Source: an uncultured Lachnospiraceae bacterium (GTDB lineage Bacteria; Bacillota; Clostridia; Lachnospirales; Lachnospiraceae). Taken from it: 13,511 nt of DNA. This document shows, piece after piece, positions 1 through 6,475 of this stretch. The stretch covers positions 1 to 13,511 of the forward strand of contig CAKRWX010000036.1 in NCBI GenBank assembly GCA_934418055.1, read 5' to 3'. The notes under the pieces were generated by a model that was not told where the DNA came from, did no database searches, and saw only the letters and a list, made by a program, of their open reading frames with translations. Each line of letters starts with the position of its first letter. Within the stretch, counting starts at the first letter, position 1. Made by a program: the position numbers and the translations under genes.

Positions 1-13
1 ATAACTGTTAAGC

Positions 14-50
14 AAAAAACGGCCCTCTGCCAATGAAAAGGCAGAGGGCT
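14..50 (-). terminator. Rho-independent terminator of the rlmD / accessory-gene region
   Basis: Positions 22-31 and 40-49 form a perfect 10-bp inverted repeat (GCCCTCTGCC / GGCAGAGGGC) around an 8-nt loop. On the minus strand the stem is followed by CG and then a run of six T (positions 19-14), which is a standard intrinsic terminator. It lies just beyond the decayed copy of the rlmD 3' end (76-262). I infer that it was the native rlmD terminator before about 2 kb was inserted. On the plus strand only a weak T-run follows, so it acts mainly for leftward transcription. Confidence 0.9.
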
Positions 51-75
51 GAGTTTTAATCTAAGGGTTTATATT

Positions 76-262
76 CCTCCATTCTGCGGGATGTTAGATC
101 ATCCCAAAATATTTGAATGCTTCTCGGATTGCTTTCTCTTTTTCCAGTGGGCACTGTGGCTGTCTGGAATCCTCGGACTTCGGCAAATTATAGTTCTTAC
201 CACCCTCCACATTTTCGCTTAATTTGTGAGATCTACAGGTTAGATACCTTTAACCCGCTATG
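76..262 (-). pseudogene. Decayed second copy of the rlmD 3' end (direct repeat, distal copy)
   Basis: This 187-nt stretch is a direct repeat of 2121-2312, the last 57 codons of the intact rlmD plus 18 nt beyond its stop. The first 70 nt (76-145) are identical to 2121-2190. Further in there are about a dozen substitutions and one net 5-nt deletion near 205, which shifts the frame. A Tyr codon (TAT) of the intact gene is TAG here (233-235). The copy is therefore a non-coding remnant, except that its first nine codons (262-236) are read in the methyltransferase frame as the tail of the upstream 507-residue ORF. It is most simply the displaced original 3' end of rlmD, left behind when an element inserted and supplied a fresh 3' end. 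Confidence 0.88.
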
Positions 263-1756
263 TGTTTTTATCCACTCAATTAAATTTTTGATCTCATTTA
301 TAACATCACCATTTTTAATACTGTACAATGCAACGAACAAAGACAGAATAGTTACGATCATCATGATCCACTGCAGTTTTATGTTTGATTCACTGCTTCT
401 GTATTCAGCCGCATCATTCAATAGCTTTAGGATATTATCAATTTGCACTTTTGTTTCTTTGATTCTTTTAGATATACCTTCAAGACTCCTTGACGATACA
501 GAACCTTTTTTATAAAACTGATGTCTAAAGGCTTTGACGTCATCGTGATCTATAGACTTACCTGAGAATTCTGAAATAAAGCGATAACAATAATATAGCT
601 TTCGTTCAACTGCAACTCTGACTTTTAGAACAGAGGATGTTTTAGTTTTTCTAATCACTTTGCTGATTTTTTTATTGCAGATCGCAATGTCTCTATCTGC
701 AACATATTCCAATGTAGCCGCAGTTAAATAAACCCCATATATATCCGAGATATCATGGTGGGCTATCTCCGGCAAATGATCGTCTCTGGAGTAATTTCCG
801 CCGCAGAAAGCAGATAAACGTATCCCCTCATTTTCTCCATGCTTATAATCCCAGCATACGCAGGCGTTATACGTTGGTGCATAGTCGGCAACTCTGTCAA
901 ACGAGATACTATCCCAAAACTCTAAATTGCGACGCTCATTACTGGGACGGATATTGGTTGAATATGTTTCAAATGTCGGTGTAAATATTCCGTCGTCCCA
1001 AAAGCGAACGGAATATGTCTTGCGAATTTCCATCAATATTTGCCACTTCAGTTGAGAAATCATCTTATAGATTTTTTCTTGACGAACATTATTACCAGTA
1101 TGAGATGATCTACCAAATTTTTTTACAGCATACCAAGGTGTATTGAATTGTCTATAAACCGTTGTATATCCAGAATACTTTTTCTTACATACTTCTGCGA
1201 TCTTAGTATTAAATTCTTTTGTAATATATACACGATACTGTACTAAAAGAAAAGTGGCTGACAGATTACGAAGAGATACGGAAAGATCAGAACAAGATTG
1301 TTGGAGCTTTTCGTTTTTACGAAACTGAACTGATAAAATATGTGTAAAAGCCTGACCATCATAATACCGACCAAAATTGTCGATCTTATCAATATCCTCA
1401 CGGGAACGAAATGCACCAAAAGGGGCTATCTTATTTCGGCGAACACATTTTTTCAGTTCCTTAATAAACTTTGGCAGGTCTTCTTTTGGAAGATAATCGT
1501 ACAAATCTATGTAGTCTAACTTTACAAAACTATCGACATCCTTCTTTTCTATGTAATCAAAACCTTGCGGCATATCTGCAGCTTCTTCTTTTGAAAATAG
1601 ATCATCATCAAACCGATATTTCTCATGTTCTGAAAGTGGGAATATCTTTGCCAACTGCAATCTCAGTGTTCTGTACAGAGAATACGAAGATTCAGCCAGT
1701 TTATCTGAAAAAGACATTGTATATCTATCGAACACCTTGTTGTAGGATAATTTCAT
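233..1756 (-). CDS. Unrecognised 507-residue protein with C-terminal coiled coil and one membrane segment; chimeric tail
   Basis: I do not recognise this family and assign no function. The soluble part (residues 1 to about 420) is rich in aromatic and charged residues and has no motif I can name. Residues about 425-460 look like a coiled coil. Residues about 462-480 (WIMMIVTILSLFVALYSI) are a single membrane helix, followed by a short tail, and there is no N-terminal signal peptide. A large soluble N-terminus anchored near the C-terminus is therefore likely. The last nine residues (HSGLKVSNL) and the TAG stop are read from the decayed rlmD copy and match HTGLKVSNL at residues 517-525 of RlmD. 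The ATG at 1756 is chosen because AAAGGAG (1765-1771) lies 8 nt before it; the longer GTG start at 1765 would overlap that site. The gene is visibly more AT-rich than its neighbours, which fits acquisition by transfer. A defence or other accessory role is possible from context only. Confidence 0.8.
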   Translation of the reverse strand: MKLSYNKVFDRYTMSFSDKLAESSYSLYRTLRLQLAKIFPLSEHEKYRFDDDLFSKEEAADMPQGFDYIEKKDVDSFVKLDYIDLYDYLPKEDLPKFIKELKKCVRRNKIAPFGAFRSREDIDKIDNFGRYYDGQAFTHILSVQFRKNEKLQQSCSDLSVSLRNLSATFLLVQYRVYITKEFNTKIAEVCKKKYSGYTTVYRQFNTPWYAVKKFGRSSHTGNNVRQEKIYKMISQLKWQILMEIRKTYSVRFWDDGIFTPTFETYSTNIRPSNERRNLEFWDSISFDRVADYAPTYNACVCWDYKHGENEGIRLSAFCGGNYSRDDHLPEIAHHDISDIYGVYLTAATLEYVADRDIAICNKKISKVIRKTKTSSVLKVRVAVERKLYYCYRFISEFSGKSIDHDDVKAFRHQFYKKGSVSSRSLEGISKRIKETKVQIDNILKLLNDAAEYRSSESNIKLQWIMMIVTILSLFVALYSIKNGDVINEIKNLIEWIKTHSGLKVSNL

Positions 1757-1764
1757 CACACACA

Positions 1765-1771
1765 CTCCTTT
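1765..1771 (-). promoter_or_regulatory. Shine-Dalgarno site that fixes the start of the 507-residue protein
   Basis: On the minus strand AAAGGAG is followed by 8 nt and then ATG (1756-1754). The alternative in-frame GTG (1765-1763) overlaps the last base of this site and cannot use it, so the ATG is preferred. Confidence 0.75.
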
Positions 1772-1777
1772 CGCACG

Positions 1778-1783
1778 ATTATA
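1778..1783 (-). promoter_or_regulatory. Possible -10 element before the 507-residue gene
   Basis: The minus strand reads a consensus TATAAT 21 nt before the start codon. No good -35 hexamer is seen at 16-18 nt, so this is only a candidate. If used, the leader would be very short and begin about at the ribosome binding site. It would allow this gene to be expressed apart from rlmD and the 82-residue ORF. Confidence 0.35.
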
Positions 1784-1828
1784 TGGGTATTTGCTTTATT
1801 CTTAGAGATTCTTGTAAAAAGGTTCAGC

Positions 1829-1854
1829 GGCAAGAAGAAACCAAGCTCCTTGCC
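1829..1854 (-). repeat. Short inverted repeat between the two accessory ORFs
   Basis: GGCAAG (1829-1834) and CTTGCC (1849-1854) could form a 6-bp stem with a 14-nt loop, 12 nt after the stop of the 82-residue ORF. On the minus strand the stem is followed about 8 nt later by five T. It could be a weak terminator separating the two genes, but the stem is short and the T-run is distant. Confidence 0.3.
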
Positions 1855-1865
1855 ACTTTAAATTA

Positions 1866-2114
1866 TCAGCTATCCAAAGATTTATACTCTGTGACAATTT
1901 TCAAATAGGTTTCGGGATCGCCGTTCAGTATCAAATCAGCATATCCAACCGGGTCATTGTAAATCAGATAATCCAGTTCTGACCGCTGATACATATTGTC
2001 GGCAACCTCCTTTTCCACGGCGATGGTGTCAATGGCAATGATGCTGCCATCAAAGAATTTCAGCTCTACACAGGCAGTATCCATGTTGAACTCACAAGAA
2101 ACCAATCTATCCAT
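1866..2114 (-). CDS. Small acidic protein of 82 residues, resembling DUF6061 proteins
   Basis: The product has a conserved-looking core with VELKFFDGSIIAIDT, MYQRSELDYLIYNDP and YADLILNGDPETYL. From memory these resemble small Clostridia proteins classed as DUF6061, whose function is unknown and which often occur in accessory or mobile regions. The family call is recollection, not a search result. No signal peptide or membrane segment is seen and the protein is acidic. The ATG at 2114 has GGAGG (2121-2125) 6 nt upstream. That site lies inside the duplicated rlmD 3' end, so the inserted gene uses a ribosome binding site carried by the repeat. The start is only 24 nt beyond the rlmD stop, so it is almost certainly co-transcribed with rlmD. 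Confidence 0.75.
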   Translation of the reverse strand: MDRLVSCEFNMDTACVELKFFDGSIIAIDTIAVEKEVADNMYQRSELDYLIYNDPVGYADLILNGDPETYLKIVTEYKSLDS

Positions 2115-2120
2115 AAGAAA

Positions 2121-2312
2121 CCTCCATTCTGCGGGATGTTAGATCATCCCAAAATATTTGAATGCTTCTCGGATTGCTTTCTCTTTTTCCGGTGGACACT
2201 GGGGCTGTCTGGAATCCTCGGACTTCGGCAGATTATAGTTCTTACCAACCCCAATCCCACATTTTCGTTTAATCTGTGAGATATAGAGGTTGGACACCTT
2301 TAACCCGGTATG
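2121..2312 (-). repeat. Proximal copy of the direct repeat (intact rlmD 3' end)
   Basis: This 192-nt stretch matches 76-262 (187 nt). It holds rlmD codons 517-573, the stop, and 18 nt beyond, ending with GGAGG (2121-2125 on the minus strand). The two copies bracket a unit of 2,045 bp. Similarity stops abruptly on one side at TAACCCGNTATG (2301-2312; 251-262) and on the other at CCTCC (2121; 76). These are the candidate recombination borders. Because the copies are direct repeats, homologous recombination between them could delete the unit and leave one rlmD 3' end. Confidence 0.88.
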
Positions 2313-3860
2313 CTCCAACACATACTCCTTGATCTGCGGATAGGTTGCCCCATCCTGAAATTCGGACATATCCATATCTTCCAAAGAGAACTCAACCCGA
2401 ATCTTTTTCGAGTCGACCTCACCCTTGGAAAGCAAGACAACCGTCTCCGTATGCCCCGTATGCGGAAAAAGATCAAACGGCCACGCCTCTTTCGCCACAT
2501 AGCCCTTGGTTTTAAACACCCTCAGATCCCTCTCCAGCGTCTCCGGATTACAAGACACATAAACCACCCGTTCCGGCTTCATAATGGCCACGGACTTAAT
2601 AAACTCCTCGGTACTGCCGCTTCTTGGCGGGTCCATGAGGACTACGTCTACGTGTTCGCCATTGGCTGCCATGTTGACCATGAAACGTCCTGCGTCGTTG
2701 TTATAGAACTGGATGTTCTTCACCTGATTGGTTTTGGCGTTTTCTACGGCGTCACGGACGGCGTCCTGGTTTAATTCGACGCCGATGACGGTCTTGGCTT
2801 TGGCGCTGGCTACCATTCCGATGGTGCCGATGCCGCAGTAGGCGTCGATCACGGTCTCTTTGCCTGTGAGACCAGCCAGTTCAATGGCTTTGGCGTAGAG
2901 TTTCTCGGTCTGAACCGGGTTGATCTGGTAGAAGGACTTGCTGGAAATACGGAAGGTGTAGCCGCAGAGGACATCCTCAATGTAGCCTTTGCCGTATAAT
3001 ACCTTTTCCCGATCTCCTAAGACCATGCTGGTGCCGCGGTCGTTGATATTCTGGATGATGGTGGTGATCTCCGGATATTTTTCCCGCAGGGCTTTGACAA
3101 AATTGTTGCGGGATGGAAATACCGGGGAAGCCGTGACTAAAACTACCATCACCTGATTGGTAGCAAAGCCACGTTTTACCAGGACGTGGCGTAACAGGCC
3201 ATAGCCAGTGTCCTCATCGTAGGTTTTGATCTTAAAGGATTTTAACATTCCACGGATGGTTCCGATGATCTCGTCGGCTTTTTTGTCCTCGATCATGCAC
3301 TGCTCCACCGGAACAATCTCATGGGTTCCCTCTTCGTACACGCCGGAAATGGCTTTGCCCTTCTGGTAGCCGAAGGCAGCGTGGACTTTATTACGGTAGT
3401 AAAATGGATTCTCCATGCCTGTGATCTTCTTCACCGGACAGATGCCTTTTAACAGATCTTCTACCTGTTTCTGCTTATGCTGGAGCTGTTTCTCATATGG
3501 AACATCCAGGAACTGGCAGCCACCGCAACGTCTGGAAACCGGGCACAGACTCTTCTTTCTAGTGTCCTGGGATCTTGCATTCTGATCCTGCTGCACACCA
3601 CGTTCAGCCTTTCTTTTGCTATCTGTAGTCATAGTTCTGGAATTTCCTGGTTTCTGCGTATTTTTCGCTCTGTAAGTGTCCTGTCCGGATTTTCCTGTCT
3701 CCTGGCTCCATTTCACTTTTGCACCATAAGTCCGCTTCTCCGCCTGCTCTCCACCAGTTCTGCGTCCGCCCTTCGCGCCCTGTCCAGCGCTCTTTGCCGA
3801 CTCTTTCCCCGCATAAAAGTTTCTCTTCTTCTCATTTCTTCTATTTTCATTCTTCTGCAT
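2139..3860 (-). CDS. rlmD: 23S rRNA (uracil-C5)-methyltransferase, RlmD/RumA type, with N- and C-terminal extensions
   Basis: The enzyme transfers a methyl group from S-adenosylmethionine to C5 of a uridine in 23S rRNA (U1939 in E. coli RlmD). Four cysteines, C106, C112, C115 and C188, have nearly the spacing of the [4Fe-4S] cluster ligands of E. coli RumA. VIDAYCGIGTIG (338-349) is the SAM site, followed by DPPRSG (410-415), the nucleophile C437 in SCNP, and E472 as likely base, with the 35-residue distance of the E. coli enzyme. Residues 1 to about 104 are a low-complexity Lys/Arg/Gly/Gln-rich extension. Residues about 480-573 are a separate C-terminal extension absent from the E. coli enzyme. 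The start is supported by GAGGG (3870-3874), 9 nt upstream. The paralogous Gram-positive RlmCD class, which modifies two sites, cannot be excluded. The 3' end is duplicated downstream and may have been supplied by an inserted element, yet the reading frame is intact. Confidence 0.95.
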   Translation of the reverse strand: MQKNENRRNEKKRNFYAGKESAKSAGQGAKGGRRTGGEQAEKRTYGAKVKWSQETGKSGQDTYRAKNTQKPGNSRTMTTDSKRKAERGVQQDQNARSQDTRKKSLCPVSRRCGGCQFLDVPYEKQLQHKQKQVEDLLKGICPVKKITGMENPFYYRNKVHAAFGYQKGKAISGVYEEGTHEIVPVEQCMIEDKKADEIIGTIRGMLKSFKIKTYDEDTGYGLLRHVLVKRGFATNQVMVVLVTASPVFPSRNNFVKALREKYPEITTIIQNINDRGTSMVLGDREKVLYGKGYIEDVLCGYTFRISSKSFYQINPVQTEKLYAKAIELAGLTGKETVIDAYCGIGTIGMVASAKAKTVIGVELNQDAVRDAVENAKTNQVKNIQFYNNDAGRFMVNMAANGEHVDVVLMDPPRSGSTEEFIKSVAIMKPERVVYVSCNPETLERDLRVFKTKGYVAKEAWPFDLFPHTGHTETVVLLSKGEVDSKKIRVEFSLEDMDMSEFQDGATYPQIKEYVLEHTGLKVSNLYISQIKRKCGIGVGKNYNLPKSEDSRQPQCPPEKEKAIREAFKYFGMI

Positions 3861-4004
3861 AATTATTGACCCTCAATCTATCTATTTTCTATCCATCATA
3901 AATTCTGATTCGTTCTCATTACAGAGGATATTTCTTGCTTTTTCCACTGATTTTTGTATAATAAATTCCATATACCAAAAGATACCTTACAAGGAGAGAT
4001 CACC
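3861..4004. other. Divergent intergenic region between rlmD and the deacylase gene
   Basis: This 144-nt AT-rich spacer must hold promoters for both directions. The rightward one is clear (3935-3962). For rlmD, the minus strand has TATGAT (3900-3895), 35 nt before the start codon, but only a poor -35 (TGTAAT-like) 17 nt upstream, so I regard the rlmD promoter as unproven. I see no riboswitch or operator-like palindrome. Confidence 0.5.
3935..3962 (+). promoter_or_regulatory. Sigma-A type promoter of the deacylase gene
   Basis: TTGCTT (3935-3940) and a consensus TATAAT (3957-3962) are separated by 16 nt. Transcription would start near 3969, giving a leader of about 36 nt before the ATG at 4005. 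The site also shows that the TTG at 3954 is not the true start, since it overlaps the promoter. Confidence 0.75.
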
Positions 4005-4562
4005 ATGGATGAATTCTATATAGACCCAGTTCTTTATACCGGAAGACCCACTGACTGTACTGGCCGCCTACCAAAGGAGATCCGCACTTACGATCTGTTA
4101 GACCAACTGGCAATTCCATATTCCCGCTTAGATCATGCGGTAGCGGAGACCATGGAAGACTGTCAAGGCGTTGATTCCAAACTTGGAACGGAAATGTGTA
4201 AAAATCTGTTTCTCTGCAACACCCAGAAGACTGATTTTTACCTGCTGATGATGCCAGGGGATAAGAAATTTAAGACTGCGGTTCTGTCCAAACAGATCGG
4301 AAGCGCCCGTCTGTCCTTCGCCGGGCCGGAATTTATGGAGGAATTCTTAGACATTACGCCCGGTTCTGTCAGCGTATTAGGGCTGATGAATGATAAGAAC
4401 CACCGGGTGCGGCTTCTCATTGATGCGGATGTGATCGACCATCACGAGTATATTGGCTGTCATCCGTGCATCAATACCTCCAGTCTGCGTATCCGCACGG
4501 CAGACATTCTGGAGAAATTTCTTCCATATGTGGAACATCCATATACCGTAGTTCATTTATAA
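4005..4562 (+). CDS. YbaK/EbsC-ProX family aminoacyl-tRNA deacylase (prolyl-tRNA editing domain protein)
   Basis: This 185-residue stand-alone protein resembles the YbaK/ProX (PrdX) editing proteins, which hydrolyse mischarged tRNAs such as Ala-tRNA(Pro) and so support translation accuracy in the cytoplasm. The visible family features are LFLCNTQKTDFYLLMMPGD, the following K-F-K and LSKQIGSARLSFA segments with conserved lysines, and the substrate-pocket segment GCHPCINTSSLRI near the C-terminus. The length fits the family. The exact tRNA substrate cannot be told from sequence. The ATG at 4005 is chosen because AAGGAG (3991-3996) lies 8 nt before it, while an upstream TTG (3954) lies within the promoter. 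The gene has its own promoter and a hairpin terminator directly after the stop, so it is monocistronic and convergent with the aminopeptidase gene. Confidence 0.88.
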   Translation: MDEFYIDPVLYTGRPTDCTGRLPKEIRTYDLLDQLAIPYSRLDHAVAETMEDCQGVDSKLGTEMCKNLFLCNTQKTDFYLLMMPGDKKFKTAVLSKQIGSARLSFAGPEFMEEFLDITPGSVSVLGLMNDKNHRVRLLIDADVIDHHEYIGCHPCINTSSLRIRTADILEKFLPYVEHPYTVVHL

Positions 4563-4566
4563 GAAG

Positions 4567-4613
4567 AATAGCGGCTGAATGGATCTATCTTCCCATTCAA
4601 CCGCTATTTTTAT
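4567..4613 (+). terminator. Terminator between the convergent deacylase and aminopeptidase genes
   Basis: AATAGCGGCTGAATGG pairs with CCATTCAACCGCTATT (one internal mismatch), giving a stem of about 15 bp with a short A/T-rich loop, followed by TTTTAT on the plus strand. It starts 4 nt after the deacylase stop. On the minus strand the stem is followed by TCTTCTTAT, so it may also work weakly for the aminopeptidase transcript, whose stop is at 4664. Confidence 0.88.
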
Positions 4614-4663
4614 GCATTCCGCATTACCGATTCCAGGCAATGCCCTCGCAATTTTTCACATTT

Positions 4664-6448
4664 CTATACTTCTCTTGTTGCCTCTTTCAGCCAAGCAGCC
4701 TCTTCCTCCGTCAGATACGGGGAAATCTTCTCATAAACCGCCTTATGATACTCATTCAGATACTGAATATCCTTTTTCTCCATCAGGCTCACATCCAGTG
4801 CATCCAGATCAATCGGCACATAAGTCAGATACTCGAACTCCATAAACTGTCCGTACTGGCTCTTCTCTGCGTTCTTGCAGACGATCATATTTTCTGTACG
4901 GATTCCGTGGCTTCCTTCAATATAAATACCTGGCTCGTCGGAGCAGATCATACCAGCTTCCAGAACCGCATTGTCCATCCGCTCTGGAACCATCTTGAAG
5001 CGGATTCCGTTTGGACGTTCATGGACATTCAGCAGATAGCCAACACCGTGTCCGGTTCCGTGATCGTAGTTTAATCCACGGCTCCAGAATGGCTCACGGG
5101 CCACATAATCAAGGCTCAAGCCACGGCAGCCGTATAAGAATTTCACATGGCCCAGGCGCAGCATGCTCATGGCTACCAAGGTGAAATGTTCCCGTTCCTC
5201 GTCGGTGATCGGTCCCAGAGCGATGGTTCTGGTAATGTCGGTGGTTCCCTCGTAATACTGACCGCCGGAATCCACCAGATATAAGCCCTCTGGTTTTAAC
5301 TCCGTATCACTCTCCGGAGTTGCGGAGTAATGGCACATAGCCGCATTGGCCCGGTAAGCAGAAATGGTATCGAAGCTCAATCCTAAGTTGCCCTCCTGGT
5401 CACGGCGCAGTTGCTCCAGATAATCAGATACGCTGATCTCCGTCATCGGGATTTTGCCAATATTCTTCTTTAACCAATAGATAAACTTGGTCATGGCAAC
5501 GCCGTCTTTGATGTGGGCTTTCTTCTCATTTTCGATCTCCACCGGGTTCTTGATGGATTTCGCCAGAGCGGTCGGGTTCATCTTGTCCACAATCTTGCAG
5601 CTAGAATCCAGGTTGTTGACGATGGCATAGTTGGTTTTGCCTGTCTCTAACAGCACTTTGACGTTTTTCAGGGTCTTTACCATCTCGTAAATGTCATTGT
5701 ACGGCTTCACCGTCACACCAAGGCCTGTCAAATATGCCTTTACTTCCTGGTCCAGTGTCTTTTCATTGATAAATAAATAGAACTGATCCTTGGTCACAAC
5801 GGCATAAGAAAGCACGATTGGATTGCATGGCACATCATTTCCACGGATATTTAACAGCCACACGATGTCATCCACTGTAGTCAGCACATGGACATCCGCA
5901 TGCAGCTTCTTCATTTCCCCACGAAGGTCTTCGATCTTCTGGGCTGCGGATTTGCCTGCATATTTTTCTTCCAGGATCCAGACTGGCTCTGCGGAAAGGG
6001 CCGGACGATTTTCCCAGATCTCACCAACCAGATCTTCCTCATAGGAAATGGTTACGTGCTTATCTTCCAGAGCTTCCTGCAAGCCCGCTCCCATCTGGCT
6101 GTTGATCACACGGCCATCAAAACCAAGCTTACCGCCCTCTGGCATTACCTGCTGAAGATATTCACTAATCGAAGGAACTCCCTCCTGGCCCATTTTCTGA
6201 AGGGTAAATCCACTGCCCTCCAGCTGTTTTGCCGCCTGGACAAAATATCTGCCATCGGTCCACATCCCAGCGTCATCAGCTGTGACAACAGCGGTTCCTG
6301 CAGATCCAGTAAAGCCTGTTAAGAATTTTCTGCATTTAAAATATTCCCCTACATACTCAGATTCATGGAAATCTGAGGTAGGAACCAGATAAGCGTCCAT
6401 ATGACGTTCTTTCATCAGCTTGCGAAGCTGTTCCAGTCTCTCATTCAT
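4664..6448 (-). CDS. Xaa-Pro aminopeptidase, three-domain type (M24B family)
   Basis: This metallopeptidase removes the N-terminal residue from peptides with proline in the second position. At 594 residues it is the long form, with two creatinase-like N-terminal domains (about 1-135 and 155-300), the pita-bread catalytic domain (about 310-530) and an M24 C-terminal domain (about 535-594). The expected two-metal ligands are visible: D393 (LVDSGGQYYEG), D404 (TTDITRT), H467 (DHGTGHGVG), E505 (SDEPGIY) and E519 (GIRTEN). H373 in AMCHYSA fits the proton-shuttle position. There is no signal peptide, so it is cytoplasmic and probably acts in peptide turnover. The start is supported by AAAGGAG about 8 nt upstream. 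It lies 27 nt after the HAD phosphatase gene and probably shares its promoter. Confidence 0.95.
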   Translation of the reverse strand: MNERLEQLRKLMKERHMDAYLVPTSDFHESEYVGEYFKCRKFLTGFTGSAGTAVVTADDAGMWTDGRYFVQAAKQLEGSGFTLQKMGQEGVPSISEYLQQVMPEGGKLGFDGRVINSQMGAGLQEALEDKHVTISYEEDLVGEIWENRPALSAEPVWILEEKYAGKSAAQKIEDLRGEMKKLHADVHVLTTVDDIVWLLNIRGNDVPCNPIVLSYAVVTKDQFYLFINEKTLDQEVKAYLTGLGVTVKPYNDIYEMVKTLKNVKVLLETGKTNYAIVNNLDSSCKIVDKMNPTALAKSIKNPVEIENEKKAHIKDGVAMTKFIYWLKKNIGKIPMTEISVSDYLEQLRRDQEGNLGLSFDTISAYRANAAMCHYSATPESDTELKPEGLYLVDSGGQYYEGTTDITRTIALGPITDEEREHFTLVAMSMLRLGHVKFLYGCRGLSLDYVAREPFWSRGLNYDHGTGHGVGYLLNVHERPNGIRFKMVPERMDNAVLEAGMICSDEPGIYIEGSHGIRTENMIVCKNAEKSQYGQFMEFEYLTYVPIDLDALDVSLMEKKDIQYLNEYHKAVYEKISPYLTEEEAAWLKEATREV

Positions 6449-6475
6449 GGTTCTCTCTCCTTTATTCTATGTAAT

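Noticed and set aside
117..515. Plus-strand frame of 132 codons with hydrophobic stretches
   Set aside because: It is antisense to the decayed rlmD copy and the coiled-coil/membrane part of the 507-residue protein; its hydrophobicity is a by-product of that overlap.
1471..1908. Plus-strand frame of 145 codons
   Set aside because: It lies mostly antisense to the 507-residue gene, runs on into the 82-residue ORF, lacks a ribosome binding site and shows no family features.
76..2312. Classical insertion sequence or transposon
   Set aside because: No transposase or integrase and no terminal inverted repeats were seen; the flanking repeats are long rlmD gene fragments, not short target duplications.
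3954..4004. TTG start giving a 202-residue deacylase
   Set aside because: The TTG overlaps the -10 hexamer of the promoter and has no ribosome binding site, while the ATG at 4005 has AAGGAG at ideal spacing.
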